From Plasmodium relictum (taxonomy: Eukaryota; Apicomplexa; Aconoidasida; Haemosporida; Plasmodiidae), in the NCBI RefSeq assembly GCF_900005765.1, contig NC_041692.1, forward strand, positions 248,001 to 312,000: a DNA stretch of 64,000 nucleotides, read 5' to 3'. The translations under genes and the position numbers were made by a program. A model generated the notes under the pieces. That model had not been told where the DNA came from and did not search any database. It worked only from the letters and a program-made list of their open reading frames with translations. This document shows positions 44,044 to 53,871 of the stretch, in pieces (position 1 is the first letter of the stretch; each line of letters begins with the position of its first letter).

Positions 44044-44676
44044 TTAAAATCTTCCTCTTCGATTAGAAAATTTATGACTATTATTTGATCTATTTTTGAA
44101 ATTATTTCTGTTATTTCTATCATTTCTATCATTTCTATCATTTCTATCATTTCTATCATTTCTATCATTTCCATCGTTTCTATTATTTCTATCATTTCTA
44201 TTATTTCTATTGTTTCTGTTTCCTCCTCTAAAAGAGAAATTATTTGATTTTTTAATATTAGTATTCAAATTATTCTTCTTTTTATCTCTATTTGATTTTT
44301 TTTTTTTTTTAGGTGTATTTTCTACTTTTTTACTTTGCGGTAAAAATCTACTTAAGGGTAGTGTCTGTGATGAATCAATAAAAAATTTTGTATCAGATGA
44401 AAATGATTTTGCTCTTATTCCTTCTTTTAATTTAACAGAAAAATAAAATTCATTAATTGGTCCCAAAATTTCATCTACTTTTCCTATTTCTTCTTTATTT
44501 TCCAAAAAGATCCTACCATTAAAATAAGGAACTAAATTTTCTAATTTATTTTTAATTACTAAATCATTTTCACAATACTTATAAAAGATACCACTCAAAA
44601 TTATCTTATCTAATTTCATTTCATTTTCGTTGTTTCTATTGTAACTTGGTTTTCTGTTATTTCTGAAGAATCCCAT
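44044..44676 (-). CDS. GAR1: H/ACA snoRNP subunit GAR1
   Basis: A 210-aa protein in one exon, ATG at 44676. Residues of about 15-115 are the GAR1 core: LVIKNKLENLVPYFNGRIFL, EEIGKVDEILGPINEFYFSV and KFFIDSSQTLPLSRFLP, matching the GKVDEI-GP-x-N-x-x-xFSVK signature of the family. GAR1 binds CBF5/dyskerin in the H/ACA particle and is needed for pseudouridylation of rRNA in the nucleolus. Yeast and human GAR1 have RGG boxes at both ends. Here the C-terminal tail is instead a run of RND/RNN triplets (about residues 152-190) with a single FRGGN and a final RRGRF. The N-terminus also has Arg/Asn. The shift from Gly to Asn/Asp codons fits the base composition. Confidence 0.93.
   Translation of the reverse strand: MGFFRNNRKPSYNRNNENEMKLDKIILSGIFYKYCENDLVIKNKLENLVPYFNGRIFLENKEEIGKVDEILGPINEFYFSVKLKEGIRAKSFSSDTKFFIDSSQTLPLSRFLPQSKKVENTPKKKKKSNRDKKKNNLNTNIKKSNNFSFRGGNRNNRNNRNDRNNRNDGNDRNDRNDRNDRNDRNDRNNRNNFKNRSNNSHKFSNRRGRF
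44113..44218 (-). repeat. 9-bp tandem repeat encoding Arg-Asn-Asp in GAR1
   Basis: On the plus strand the unit tctatcatt repeats about a dozen times with single-base variants (tattatttc, tccatcgtt). Read on the minus strand it gives RND and RNN triplets in the place of the usual RGG tail. The period is a multiple of three. Confidence 0.9.
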
Positions 44677-45767
44677 TTTTCTTTCTTTTCTTTTTTTTAA
44701 TCTATTATAGATAAAATATAAAATACAAATTCAAACTATTCTGATTATTTATATATTATCTTGTCTTAAAAATATATCTATTTCATTTAAATTATATCAT
44801 AAGAAAATGCTTTTTACAAAAAAATTTAGTGGATTAGTTAATATGGTAAACATTAAAGTGTGCTATTATTATTTAAATTATATGCATAAATATATTTTTA
44901 AGAAAAGTTCTGATCTTATTTTATATATGTTTTACGATTTTTCTTCTTAAAAGCCAAATTACACAAACAAAATTAATTTATGTTTTAAAATATGCGTTTA
45001 CTTATTTTTTGGTATACATTTAAAAATAAAAAAATATATAAAAAAAAAAGTAAAAAAGTAAATATATCATTTAATACATATATATATATTAAAAAAAACA
45101 ATTTTTTATAATAAGTAAATTCGTTTTGTCAGATGTGAAATCAATTTAATCATTAATTTTTATATATCACTAATACATATTATTTAAAAGCCAATTTTTT
45201 TTTTTTTTTTTGCTTGCTTTAATATTACTATTATCTAATTTTCTTTATCCAAAATAATTATCTACATAAGTTTATATACTACAAAACTTTTATATTTATA
45301 TATATGTTTTTTTATACTAAATATTATTTATTTTCTTTGTACATAAAGAAAAAAACATTTATAAACTATTCATAAACTTTTACAAAAATTAATATCATTA
45401 TATGAGGAATATAAAATTATTTATAAGAAATTTAATAATTATTCTTCCTTAATGAGAATTTAAAAAAAAAGTTTACATAAATAATTTTTCATTTTTTTCT
45501 AATTCTTGTATCCATATATTATAAAAAATATATATAAACATTTTGTAAAAAAAAAAAGAAAAAAAAAATGATATTAAAAAGTTGTATTTAAATATAAATA
45601 AAAAATATGAAAATAAAAGTAGATTAATTTTAAAAAAAAAAATAACCCGAAAAAAAAAAAAAAATAAAATAAATATAAGAAATAAATACACTATAAAAAT
45701 GCAATAAATAAATATAAAAAAAATCAAATGTAAGAATGTGATGTAATAAATTAATAAGAAATAAAAA
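44677..45767. other. Divergent promoter region of GAR1 and the rRNA methyltransferase
   Basis: About 1.1 kb, A+T-rich. The open stretch at about 45473-45790 on the minus strand is low complexity and overlaps the start of the methyltransferase; I do not accept it as a gene. Confidence 0.6.
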
Positions 45768-46550
45768 ATGAGATTAATATTACAAAGCATAAATGAGAAA
45801 AAAAATTTTTTATTTCAAAATAATATAATAAGATTATATAAGGAAGCTTTACCTAAAGTTTTTAATAAAAAAAGTAATCATTCAAGTAAATGGATTCAAA
45901 GACAAATAACAGATAGATATGTTTTAAAAGCTAAAAATGAAAATTATAGAAGTAGAGCTGCATATAAATTAATTGAATTAGATAATAAATATCTTTTTTT
46001 AAAAAAGAATAAAGTAATATTAGATATTGGTTGTTATCCTGGTAGTTGGTGTCAGGTTATTTTAGAAAGAACAAAGAATTACTCTAATGAAATTATTGCA
46101 ATTGATAAGAAAATAATGGATCCCTTGCCAAATGTACATTTCATTAAAGGAGAAATAGGAAAAGATAATATTGATAATAAATTAAAAGAATTATTACAAG
46201 GCAGAAAGATTGACATTATATTAAGTGACGCAGCTGTTGCCTGTATTGGTAATAAAATTGATGATCATTTAAATTCATGTGAATTAACTTTATCAATAAC
46301 TAATTTTATGGAAAAGTATATAAATATTGGTGGTATTTATATTGTTAAAATGTACCTAGGTAGTCAAACAGATAATCTAAAAACTTATCTAAAAACAATT
46401 TTTCAATTTGTTAATACTGCTAAACCCAAAGCTTCAAGAAGTGAATCAAGAGAAATTTACTTAGTTTGTAGGAATTTTCAGGGAAGAAAAAAAATTAGTG
46501 AAGACATTCAGATTAAAGGAGCATTCTCCTTAAAAGAAGGATATTACTAA
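45768..46550 (+). CDS. FtsJ/RrmJ-type 2'-O-ribose rRNA methyltransferase (MRM2-like)
   Basis: A 260-aa protein in one exon. The family signature is complete: KWIQRQITDRYVLKAK at the start of the domain, YRSRAAYKL with catalytic Lys67, the SAM-binding loop LDIGCYPGSW (about 85-94; usually LDLGAAPGGW), IILSDAA with Asp154, YIVKMYLG with Lys194, and SRSESREIYLV with Glu229. This makes the K-D-K-E tetrad. The length is typical of RrmJ/MRM2 and not of the larger SPB1 or TRM7. The first 35 residues (many Asn, Lys, Phe) could target the protein to an organelle. MRM2 methylates the A-loop uridine of mitochondrial large-subunit rRNA, whereas bacterial RrmJ modifies U2552, so the mitochondrion or apicoplast is the probable site. 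The Tyr-for-Ala change in the SAM loop is unusual. Confidence 0.88.
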   Translation: MRLILQSINEKKNFLFQNNIIRLYKEALPKVFNKKSNHSSKWIQRQITDRYVLKAKNENYRSRAAYKLIELDNKYLFLKKNKVILDIGCYPGSWCQVILERTKNYSNEIIAIDKKIMDPLPNVHFIKGEIGKDNIDNKLKELLQGRKIDIILSDAAVACIGNKIDDHLNSCELTLSITNFMEKYINIGGIYIVKMYLGSQTDNLKTYLKTIFQFVNTAKPKASRSESREIYLVCRNFQGRKKISEDIQIKGAFSLKEGYY

Positions 46551-47426
46551 ATAAAAATTAATTTATGAAAAATAAAAATATAACTTTTTTATTACTATTA
46601 TTTATTTATTTATTTTTTTTTTTTTGCTAAATTATTCTTGTACAATGTATTTCTGAAATTTTTTAACATTAATAATATGTAATAATTTTATCAATTTTTT
46701 TGTATTTTATGAAAAGAAATATATATTTTTTCTTTAAAGAAAAGAGAGAAAAAAAAATAATATACTTAATCTTTAAAAAGGCGTTTTATGTAAAATTTTT
46801 TTAAAATAATTATTTAAAAAAGTTTTCACTGATTTAAAAAAAAAAGAATTTCTAAATTATATTTATTTATATTCTTTTATGATAATATTTTTTTAATTAT
46901 GGGAATATTACCAACTTCTCTCTTTATTCAAAGATATTTTTATTTTTTTGTTTATGTACATAACTTTTCAATTAACATTAATAATTAGGGCACTTTTAAT
47001 AAGTATATTTTTAAAAAATATTAAGCAATTTTAAAATATACATAAACAAACACATTTATATAGTATGTTTTTATATTTTAGAATTTCATAAAATAAAAAA
47101 TACATAAAAATTAAATGCACTACCAAATGTATACATACTGTTATTGCTTATTATTTTAATATTTATTTTCTTATCCATTTAGTTTTTTCATACATTCTTA
47201 AAAAAAAAAAAAAAAAAAGAGCACACTATTTAATAATATTTAAAAGAAGGAATCTTAATCTTAAATATAGTTACTATAAATATACATTATTATCTTTAAA
47301 GCTTATTTAATTTCAATAAAAATGAAGTTACAAATAATGAAAACAAATGAGATTATCTTTTTTCAGTAGAAATAAAATTTCAGAAAAAAAAAAAAATAAA
47401 TAAAATAAAAAATAATTATTAAGAAA
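46551..47426. other. Intergenic region between the methyltransferase and VPS18
   Basis: 876 bp of A+T-rich DNA between two plus-strand genes. Nothing recognisable beyond homopolymer runs (A18 at about 47202-47219). Confidence 0.6.
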
Positions 47427-50400
47427 ATGAATAAATCAGACAAAAAATTCATTTTAAAATTATTTAAAATTAAAAATGGTAATATAAATTTATTAAAAAA
47501 TAGAATTACTCATTTCAGTATTAATAATAAATGTATGCATATAGTTTTATGTAATAATACACTGATAAAATATTACGTGGAGGAAAATGAATTATCATAT
47601 GTTGACTTTTACAATAAAAAAGCAACGAATAATAAAGCTGAAATAAGGTCAATATATTTTGATAATAATTGTTATCATGGTTTTATTTGCTTAGCAAATA
47701 AGGAATATATATATGTTCATTTTGAAAATAATATCATAAAAAATTTATTAAAATTAAAAAAATATAATATCAAGTGCTTATGCTTTAATAATTATACTGA
47801 AATAAGAAATACATTTCCATTTATAATAGGTACTAAGGATGGAGAAATAATTGAAATGAACATAAGCAATAAAGCAAAAAATAAAGAACATGAAGTCATA
47901 TTCTGCAGCGAAAAATTATCCATTCTTGATATAAATATGATAAATATTAATATTAGTACAACTAATGAAATCTTAAGAATTATTTATTTTACTACTAGCA
48001 ATAGTTTACATGAATTAAGCTATACAATAAAAAATAATAAAATTTATAATTCTGAAAAAAGTGAATCAAATTTTAGTGAAGATAAAAAAAAAGAAAAAAG
48101 TTTTATTATGAATTCAAGTCAAGATACAAAAGTTTATGAAAGCTGCGTTGACTCATTATGTTCTATTTTAAAAATTGAAAATATAAGAAATAAAAATTAT
48201 TTATTTTGGCTGAATGGATGTTGTATATTTATTAGTAAAATTAATAATCAAAAAAAAAAATTATATTTAAGAAATAATACTAGAAAATTAGGACTTACGA
48301 AAAATAAAACATTTGATAATTTTAAGGAAAATGATTATTTATCCTGTTCATCTTCATCATATGATTCTGATAGTGATATTAATATTTTATATTTTAATGA
48401 AAAAGAAGAAATAAAGGAGGGAAGTAAAAAATATATAAACAAAAAAAAAAATTATAGAAATAATTATTTTAGTAAGGATGAAGAATATAACAAGAAATTA
48501 AATAAGGAATTTTATTTAGACAGTAATTATGTTATTGTAAATTTCTTAGATTTAAATATATTTACAAATGATAATATAAACAATTCTATTTTTACCAATT
48601 CATTTTATAAATCCTTAAATTATAAATTTGGGAAAATAGGAGATAATTCTAGTAATTCTAATTTTCAGAAAAAAAAAAAAAAATTAAATGAAAAAAGTAG
48701 TGAACTAAAAGATTATGAAAAGAAAGTGTCTACTATAGTAGATATGTGTGTGAATGATTTTTACATTTTCTTATTATTAGAAGAAAAACTAATTATTATT
48801 AACAATGTAAATTTTAAAAAGGTATACGAGCAAACGTTATCTATAGAAACATATGGTGAAGTTATAAGAATAATGAAAGATAATTTTGATAATCAAATAT
48901 GGTTAAGCACATCTAAATATATATTTAAAATTTTAATAAATAAAAATAATAATAATGATATGATATATTTGCATTTAAAAAAAAATAATTACAAACAGAT
49001 ATTAGAATCTAGTAATAATAATGAAAAGATTAAAATAAAAAAGTACTTATTAAAAAATAATAAATATGAAATAGATCATTATAAATACGCAAATATAAGC
49101 AATGAAGAAATGTTAATATCTTTTTTGCATAAAAAGCAATACTTTCTTTTATCCAATTTTTTATATAATAATATTCATTGTTTCAGTAATATTGTAAGAA
49201 TTGCTTTGTTTATTTGGTTAATTCAACTTTATGTTTACTCAATTGATTTATATAATTATTTATATTGTATTACTTCTTACTATTATACACCAGGAGAAAA
49301 AGAAAAAACTATTTCACATAATCAATTAGAAAACCCAAAAAGTAAAATGAAAGAGAACGAAAAAGAGTTAACCAATTTTTCAGATGAATCAAAAGAAAGC
49401 TTAGATATTTCTAATGAAAATTTACAGAAATCTGATGAATATTTAGAAGAATTAGATGAATGTTTAGAAGAAATAGATGAATGTTCAGAAGAAAAAGTAC
49501 AGTTCTTAGAAGAATCAGATGAATGTTTAGAAGAATCATGTGAAAATTGTTATCAATCAAGTGATATAATTCAAGAATCAAGTGAGACTTCACAAGATTT
49601 ATCAAATGAAAACTATAATAAGTTATATAAAAGTGAAGATGAACAAAATATTGGTTATGTGGAAACGAAAAAAAAAGAAATTAAAAGAGAAATTAATATA
49701 AAACATATAACTCATGAGAAAAAAACAGAGCATTATATGAATCAACTGAATGATAAAGATCATTTCTTAAATAATTTAAATAAAAGAAGTGACCAGAATA
49801 ATAGTAATAGTAATGAGAATCATAGGGATAATAATAATAATTCTACAAATATTTCAAATGATTATATTAATGGAATAAAAATACTTAAAGAAAATAATAA
49901 ATATATAAAGAATAATAAAAAGTATTTCCTTTTATTTTTCGAGAAACTAATAAATAATGAAGAAAAAAAGGAAAATAAATGTAATTTTGATTTTTCTAAA
50001 GGGAAAAAAATGAATATAAAAATAATAACTGAAAGTGATAATTTTTATATTTTATTAAAAATATATAAAATGAAAAACGTAGAAATTTTTAATTTTTTAA
50101 AAAATCAGGAGAATCTTATTGTAAGTGACATAGAAAAATATAAAAAATATTTCTTAAGTAACGATGACAATAAATATACAAATTATGAAAAAGATCATAT
50201 AAGAATCAAGAAAAAATTATATAAACTTGTATACACATATAAGTGCCTTGAAGTATGTATTTATATAATAATACTATTAAAACATTTTAAGAATTTTTTT
50301 CAACTAAATGAAGTTATCTTTGATATATTTCAAAGTTTCAACAAAATTAATTTTTTATTGTTATACAAATATATAAATAATGATTTTAATTATATTATAA

Positions 50401-51704
50401 ATTATTATATTAATAACAATAAATATAATTTGTTATTTAATGTAATTATATTATTTCCACAGAATGTCTTATTAGATGTTTTACAAGGACATGCCTTTAT
50501 ATTATTTCTTCATAAACCTCAGAAATTTGTTGATTTACTAATTTTTTATGATAACTTAATTGATGACTATTCTAATATAATTATTTGTATGTTCATAGTT
50601 ATTTTCTTTTTTAAAAACTATAATAGAACTGAAGAAAAAAAACAAAAATATAATAAATGTAATAACATATATCTCAAATATACTAATGCATGTATAAGAT
50701 TTTTAGAATATGCTTCCAATAAATTGATAGAAGATAATATTTTAGAAAAAAAAGAAAATTATGTTTATACATTTGAGTGCACATGGAAGAATAATTATAT
50801 TATAAACTGCTTACTTATTTTATATATAGAAGAAGATGAAAATGAAAAAATAAAAAATTTTTTAAATAGATTAAAATCATCAACTACTCATTTTGATTAT
50901 TTGTTTATCATTAGATTTTTAAAAGAAAGAAAAAAAGAAAATTTTATTCCTCATATTTATATCTTAATGAAATATTATGAAGAAGCAGTAGATAAGTCAT
51001 TAGAATTAAATGATTACAAAATTGCTAAAAGTGCTGTTTTATTGTGTGATGATGAAGAAGAAAAAAAAAAATTATTTCTTAAGATAATTAAGCATGTTTC
51101 AAAAAATTTGAATGATAAAAACGTAAAAGAAATAATAAATCTCGTAAGAGATTCTAATTCTATATTGAATTTGCATGATATTTTACCTTATATCAATGAA
51201 AATACCATCATTGAATATTTAAAAAAAGACATATGTTCTTTATTAGGTATATACAATTTAAAAATAAAAGCAAAAAAAGAAGAGATTAAAGAAAATTTAC
51301 AAACAATAGAATTATTAAACAAGGATATTAAAAATGCTAGAAAAAAACATATTATTTTAGATAAAAACGATATATGCTTTATTTGCAATAAAACTATTTA
51401 TTATAAAAAATTTTATGTCTTTTCATGTAATCATTATTTTCATAGTGCTTGTGCTCTAAACATTTATTTAAATTCTAAATCTAAGGAAGAATTATTTCAA
51501 TTTTTTTCCATTCTTCATAATTACAAAAATTCTCTTATCAATCAAAAGGATAAAGATACCTTAGTTTATGAAATGAAAATTGATGATATATTAACTGAAG
51601 AATGCTTTATATGCGGTAGTTTTTCTATAAATTCCGTTTTTCAAAGTTTTATTTCACAAAATGAATATGAATTAATTGACAGCTGGATCATATCAAAAGA
51701 TTAA
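47427..51704 (+). CDS. VPS18: Vacuolar protein sorting-associated protein 18 (VPS18)
   Basis: A 1,425-aa protein in one exon. The N-terminal 600 residues fit a degenerate beta-propeller (INLLKNRITHFSINNKCMHIVLCN, PFIIGTKDGEIIEMNI). A long alpha-solenoid of the clathrin heavy-chain-repeat type follows (about 850-1310), with YEEAVDKSLELNDYKIAKSA near its end. The C-terminus has a RING-like finger: CFICNKTIYYKKFYVFSCNH with YFHSAC (about 1316-1340), and ECFICGSF (about 1391-1398). This order and the FYVFSCNHYFH pattern are those of VPS18/Pep3. VPS18 is a core subunit of the CORVET and HOPS tethering complexes; in apicomplexans these act in traffic to the food vacuole, rhoptries and micronemes. 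A Glu-rich repeat segment (about 660-715) is lineage-specific. It converges on the mS41-like gene. Confidence 0.88.
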   Translation: MNKSDKKFILKLFKIKNGNINLLKNRITHFSINNKCMHIVLCNNTLIKYYVEENELSYVDFYNKKATNNKAEIRSIYFDNNCYHGFICLANKEYIYVHFENNIIKNLLKLKKYNIKCLCFNNYTEIRNTFPFIIGTKDGEIIEMNISNKAKNKEHEVIFCSEKLSILDINMININISTTNEILRIIYFTTSNSLHELSYTIKNNKIYNSEKSESNFSEDKKKEKSFIMNSSQDTKVYESCVDSLCSILKIENIRNKNYLFWLNGCCIFISKINNQKKKLYLRNNTRKLGLTKNKTFDNFKENDYLSCSSSSYDSDSDINILYFNEKEEIKEGSKKYINKKKNYRNNYFSKDEEYNKKLNKEFYLDSNYVIVNFLDLNIFTNDNINNSIFTNSFYKSLNYKFGKIGDNSSNSNFQKKKKKLNEKSSELKDYEKKVSTIVDMCVNDFYIFLLLEEKLIIINNVNFKKVYEQTLSIETYGEVIRIMKDNFDNQIWLSTSKYIFKILINKNNNNDMIYLHLKKNNYKQILESSNNNEKIKIKKYLLKNNKYEIDHYKYANISNEEMLISFLHKKQYFLLSNFLYNNIHCFSNIVRIALFIWLIQLYVYSIDLYNYLYCITSYYYTPGEKEKTISHNQLENPKSKMKENEKELTNFSDESKESLDISNENLQKSDEYLEELDECLEEIDECSEEKVQFLEESDECLEESCENCYQSSDIIQESSETSQDLSNENYNKLYKSEDEQNIGYVETKKKEIKREINIKHITHEKKTEHYMNQLNDKDHFLNNLNKRSDQNNSNSNENHRDNNNNSTNISNDYINGIKILKENNKYIKNNKKYFLLFFEKLINNEEKKENKCNFDFSKGKKMNIKIITESDNFYILLKIYKMKNVEIFNFLKNQENLIVSDIEKYKKYFLSNDDNKYTNYEKDHIRIKKKLYKLVYTYKCLEVCIYIIILLKHFKNFFQLNEVIFDIFQSFNKINFLLLYKYINNDFNYIINYYINNNKYNLLFNVIILFPQNVLLDVLQGHAFILFLHKPQKFVDLLIFYDNLIDDYSNIIICMFIVIFFFKNYNRTEEKKQKYNKCNNIYLKYTNACIRFLEYASNKLIEDNILEKKENYVYTFECTWKNNYIINCLLILYIEEDENEKIKNFLNRLKSSTTHFDYLFIIRFLKERKKENFIPHIYILMKYYEEAVDKSLELNDYKIAKSAVLLCDDEEEKKKLFLKIIKHVSKNLNDKNVKEIINLVRDSNSILNLHDILPYINENTIIEYLKKDICSLLGIYNLKIKAKKEEIKENLQTIELLNKDIKNARKKHIILDKNDICFICNKTIYYKKFYVFSCNHYFHSACALNIYLNSKSKEELFQFFSILHNYKNSLINQKDKDTLVYEMKIDDILTEECFICGSFSINSVFQSFISQNEYELIDSWIISKD
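49425..49560 (+). repeat. Degenerate repeat encoding DECLEES/DEYLEEL units in VPS18
   Basis: Units of 24-30 bp such as gatgaatgtttagaagaa recur about six times with drift and encode acidic 8-10-residue blocks (SDEYLEEL, DECLEEI, DECSEEK, SDECLEES). They lie in the linker between the propeller and the solenoid. Confidence 0.8.
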
Positions 51705-52081
51705 TAATTGCAAAAAAAAAATTTTTTTTTTTTTTCTAATTTACCTTTAGAAAAAATTAGTAATTTTAACAAAAAATTTGTGAAAATAGAAAAATTATGA
51801 GCATCTTAAAAATCAGAAAAACTTAAAAAAATTATAAAAAAATATATATTCAAAACTTAATGAAAATAAAAGCAAATAATGTAAATATGGTAATAAAAAG
51901 GCCCTCTTTCCCTCTCTCCCCCCCAAAATAAAGGTTAGAAAATAAAAAAATACTTGTTTTTTTATTTTATATTTTATCTATATTTTAATTTTCCTTATTT
52001 TTTTTCGTAAATTTATAGTTTTATTATTTATTTATTTATTTTTTAATTATTATTCCTATTATTATCATTATTTATTTTTTT
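51705..52081. other. Convergent 3' intergenic region with C-rich island
   Basis: 377 bp between the VPS18 stop and the mS41-like stop. Unusually for this DNA it contains a 23-base C/T-only tract at 51902-51924 (listed separately). The rest is poly-A/T. Confidence 0.7.
51902..51924 (-). other. Putative G-quadruplex motif (minus strand)
   Basis: The plus strand reads CCC TCTTT CCC TCTCT followed by seven C. The minus strand is therefore G7-AGAGA-GGG-AAAGA-GGG, which offers four runs of three G (the G7 gives two) with loops of 1, 5 and 5 nt. It lies about 158 nt beyond the stop of the minus-strand mS41-like gene, so it may be in its 3' UTR as RNA. Confidence 0.65.
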
Positions 52082-53160
52082 TTAAAAACAATTTTTATTA
52101 ACAAATGGCAAAAAATTTGATGAAAATATAAAGGATGCATAAGATGGATAAAGAGGATCTTTCTTTAAATTTTCTTCAGTTAAATGAAAATTTTCATTTT
52201 TTTCTTGACATAATTTATTTTCATTAATATTTTTACTTATATTTTGATCCAAATCATTTGAATACTTTTTTTTGTAATAATCATATATGGTCATAGGGGG
52301 GAAGTTAATTGAAGAAGGAATAAAAAAAATAAAAGGGGGATCTAATTTAAATTTTCTATTCATTAATAATGGTGTTGTACATTTAGTTAGACATATTTCA
52401 CATTTCCTTTTTTTGTTTTTTTCTTTTAAAATTAATTCAACATACTTATTTTGTACATCATCAAAAGTTCTTTTCATTTTCCACGAAATATATAACCAAG
52501 GATCCCCAAAAGTAACGTCATAATAATTTAAATAAAATTTTAGCTGTTGTTCATCTTCTGTTGTCCAAATCTTATTTTCATTTTCTAAAGGAGGTGCTTG
52601 AAAATTTTTAACAAAATCATCATATGAATCTTCAGGATATAATCCATAATTAAATTTATTTATAAATTTCCATAATTTTCTTCTTTGCTCATTACTTAAG
52701 CATTCTATAGTAAATAATTCTTTGGGGGTAATTGTGATAAATTCTTGCCAACTTTTAAAAGATTTTTCTATTTCATCAATATTTTCACCTATATCTATTT
52801 TTTCTAAAAATGTTCTAATATCCCAATTTTTTGGAGGTTCTTTTGCGCAACTTTTTAGAAGTTCCTTTTTCTCTAGTTCTATTTCTTCTGTTTTTTGTCT
52901 TCTTAAATGTTGTCTAAACAATTTCAAATCAAAGAATCTCCTTTTCTTCTTTATCAAAGGACCTATAAAAAGAAAATATTATTCGTACGTAACTTTATTT
53001 TATTATTATTTTATTTTATTTTTTTTTTGGCAAATTATTTAATGCCCTATGCTTTCTATTATCCTTTCTATTATTTTTTTTCTTTTTTTTTTCATTTTTT
53101 TTTTTTTCAATTTTTTGTTATCTCATTTTATTATTTGTAACCTGTATCATCTGAATTCAT
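52082..53160 (-). CDS. IGR-motif protein, mitoribosomal mS41-like, 2 exons
   Basis: Exon 1 is only 19 nt (53160-53142, MNSDDT plus one base). Intron 53141-52963 (GT-AG) joins it to 52962-52082, giving 299 aa. The splice is supported by the acceptor TATAG and by the basic N-terminus it creates (MNSDDTGPLIKKKRRFFD). Residues of about 50-110 carry the IGR motif: WDIRTFLEKIDIG, FKSWQEFITITPKELF, LSNEQRRKLWKFINKF, as in fungal FYV4/mS41 of the mitochondrial small subunit. The next part (WTTEDEQQLKFYLNYYDVTFGDPW, about 135-160) looks like a SANT/Myb-like or ribosome-binding helix pair. A lone CEICLTKC follows at about 193-200. So a mitoribosomal protein is likely, but the extra C-terminal half is not in the fungal protein. 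Starting at the internal Met (52957) would lose the splice-encoded residues. Confidence 0.6.
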
Positions 53161-53871
53161 ACGACATACAGACGTATGTAATAATCTAATGTTTTTAAAA
53201 ATTCTAATCGATAATTTATTCATTAAAAAAAAAAAAAGGTATATAAAATTTATATATATAAGTTTGACTAGAAATATAATACTTTTATAGTTTTATTTTA
53301 TATATTTCTATTAATTCTTTAAAATGAATGTTTATATTCTTAATATATTTAAAAAAAAAATTGGTATAACTGTCATGCTTCCTACAATAAAATATTTATT
53401 TTTTATATATAAAGTTCATTAATCTATATATTACATAAATATATGTATGTTTTTTTTTTCATTTTTGATAATATAATAAAAAATACTACAAGGCTGATAT
53501 TTTTATACAAGAAATTTTAAAAGCAATTAATAAATTAGATTCTATTTAAAAAAAATTTTTAATTCTTCAATAAATAAGAAACAATGCTTCCTTAATATAT
53601 GCATATTTTTTATAAAACACAATTTAATGTATTACAATAAAAATATTGTTTCTAAATTTTTTTTTTTCTTATCTTTTTTTTATAATACTCTTTTTTATAG
53701 TGAAAAAAAAAAAAATAAACTTTATTATTAAATTTCTTTTATTTCTTATATTAGCATATTTCTTTGTGTATATTTTTTTTTTTTTAATATATTTTCTTTT
53801 GCAATATACATCGAAAAGTTCTTTTTATTTTTACTATTGTCATTTCACTTAATAAATAAGCCTGCTTGAAT
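53161..53871. other. Divergent promoter region of the mS41-like gene and SDHAF2
   Basis: About 710 bp, A+T-rich. The two genes start on opposite strands and both are probably mitochondrial, so a shared promoter is possible. No motif recognised. Confidence 0.55.

Noticed and set aside
44096-44446. Plus-strand hydrophobic open frame opposite GAR1
   Set aside because: Shadow of the Arg-Asn-Asp repeat and core of GAR1, whose family match is clear on the minus strand.
53866-53871. Longer N-terminus for SDHAF2
   Set aside because: The first codon of that version is TTG; the ATG is at 53872.
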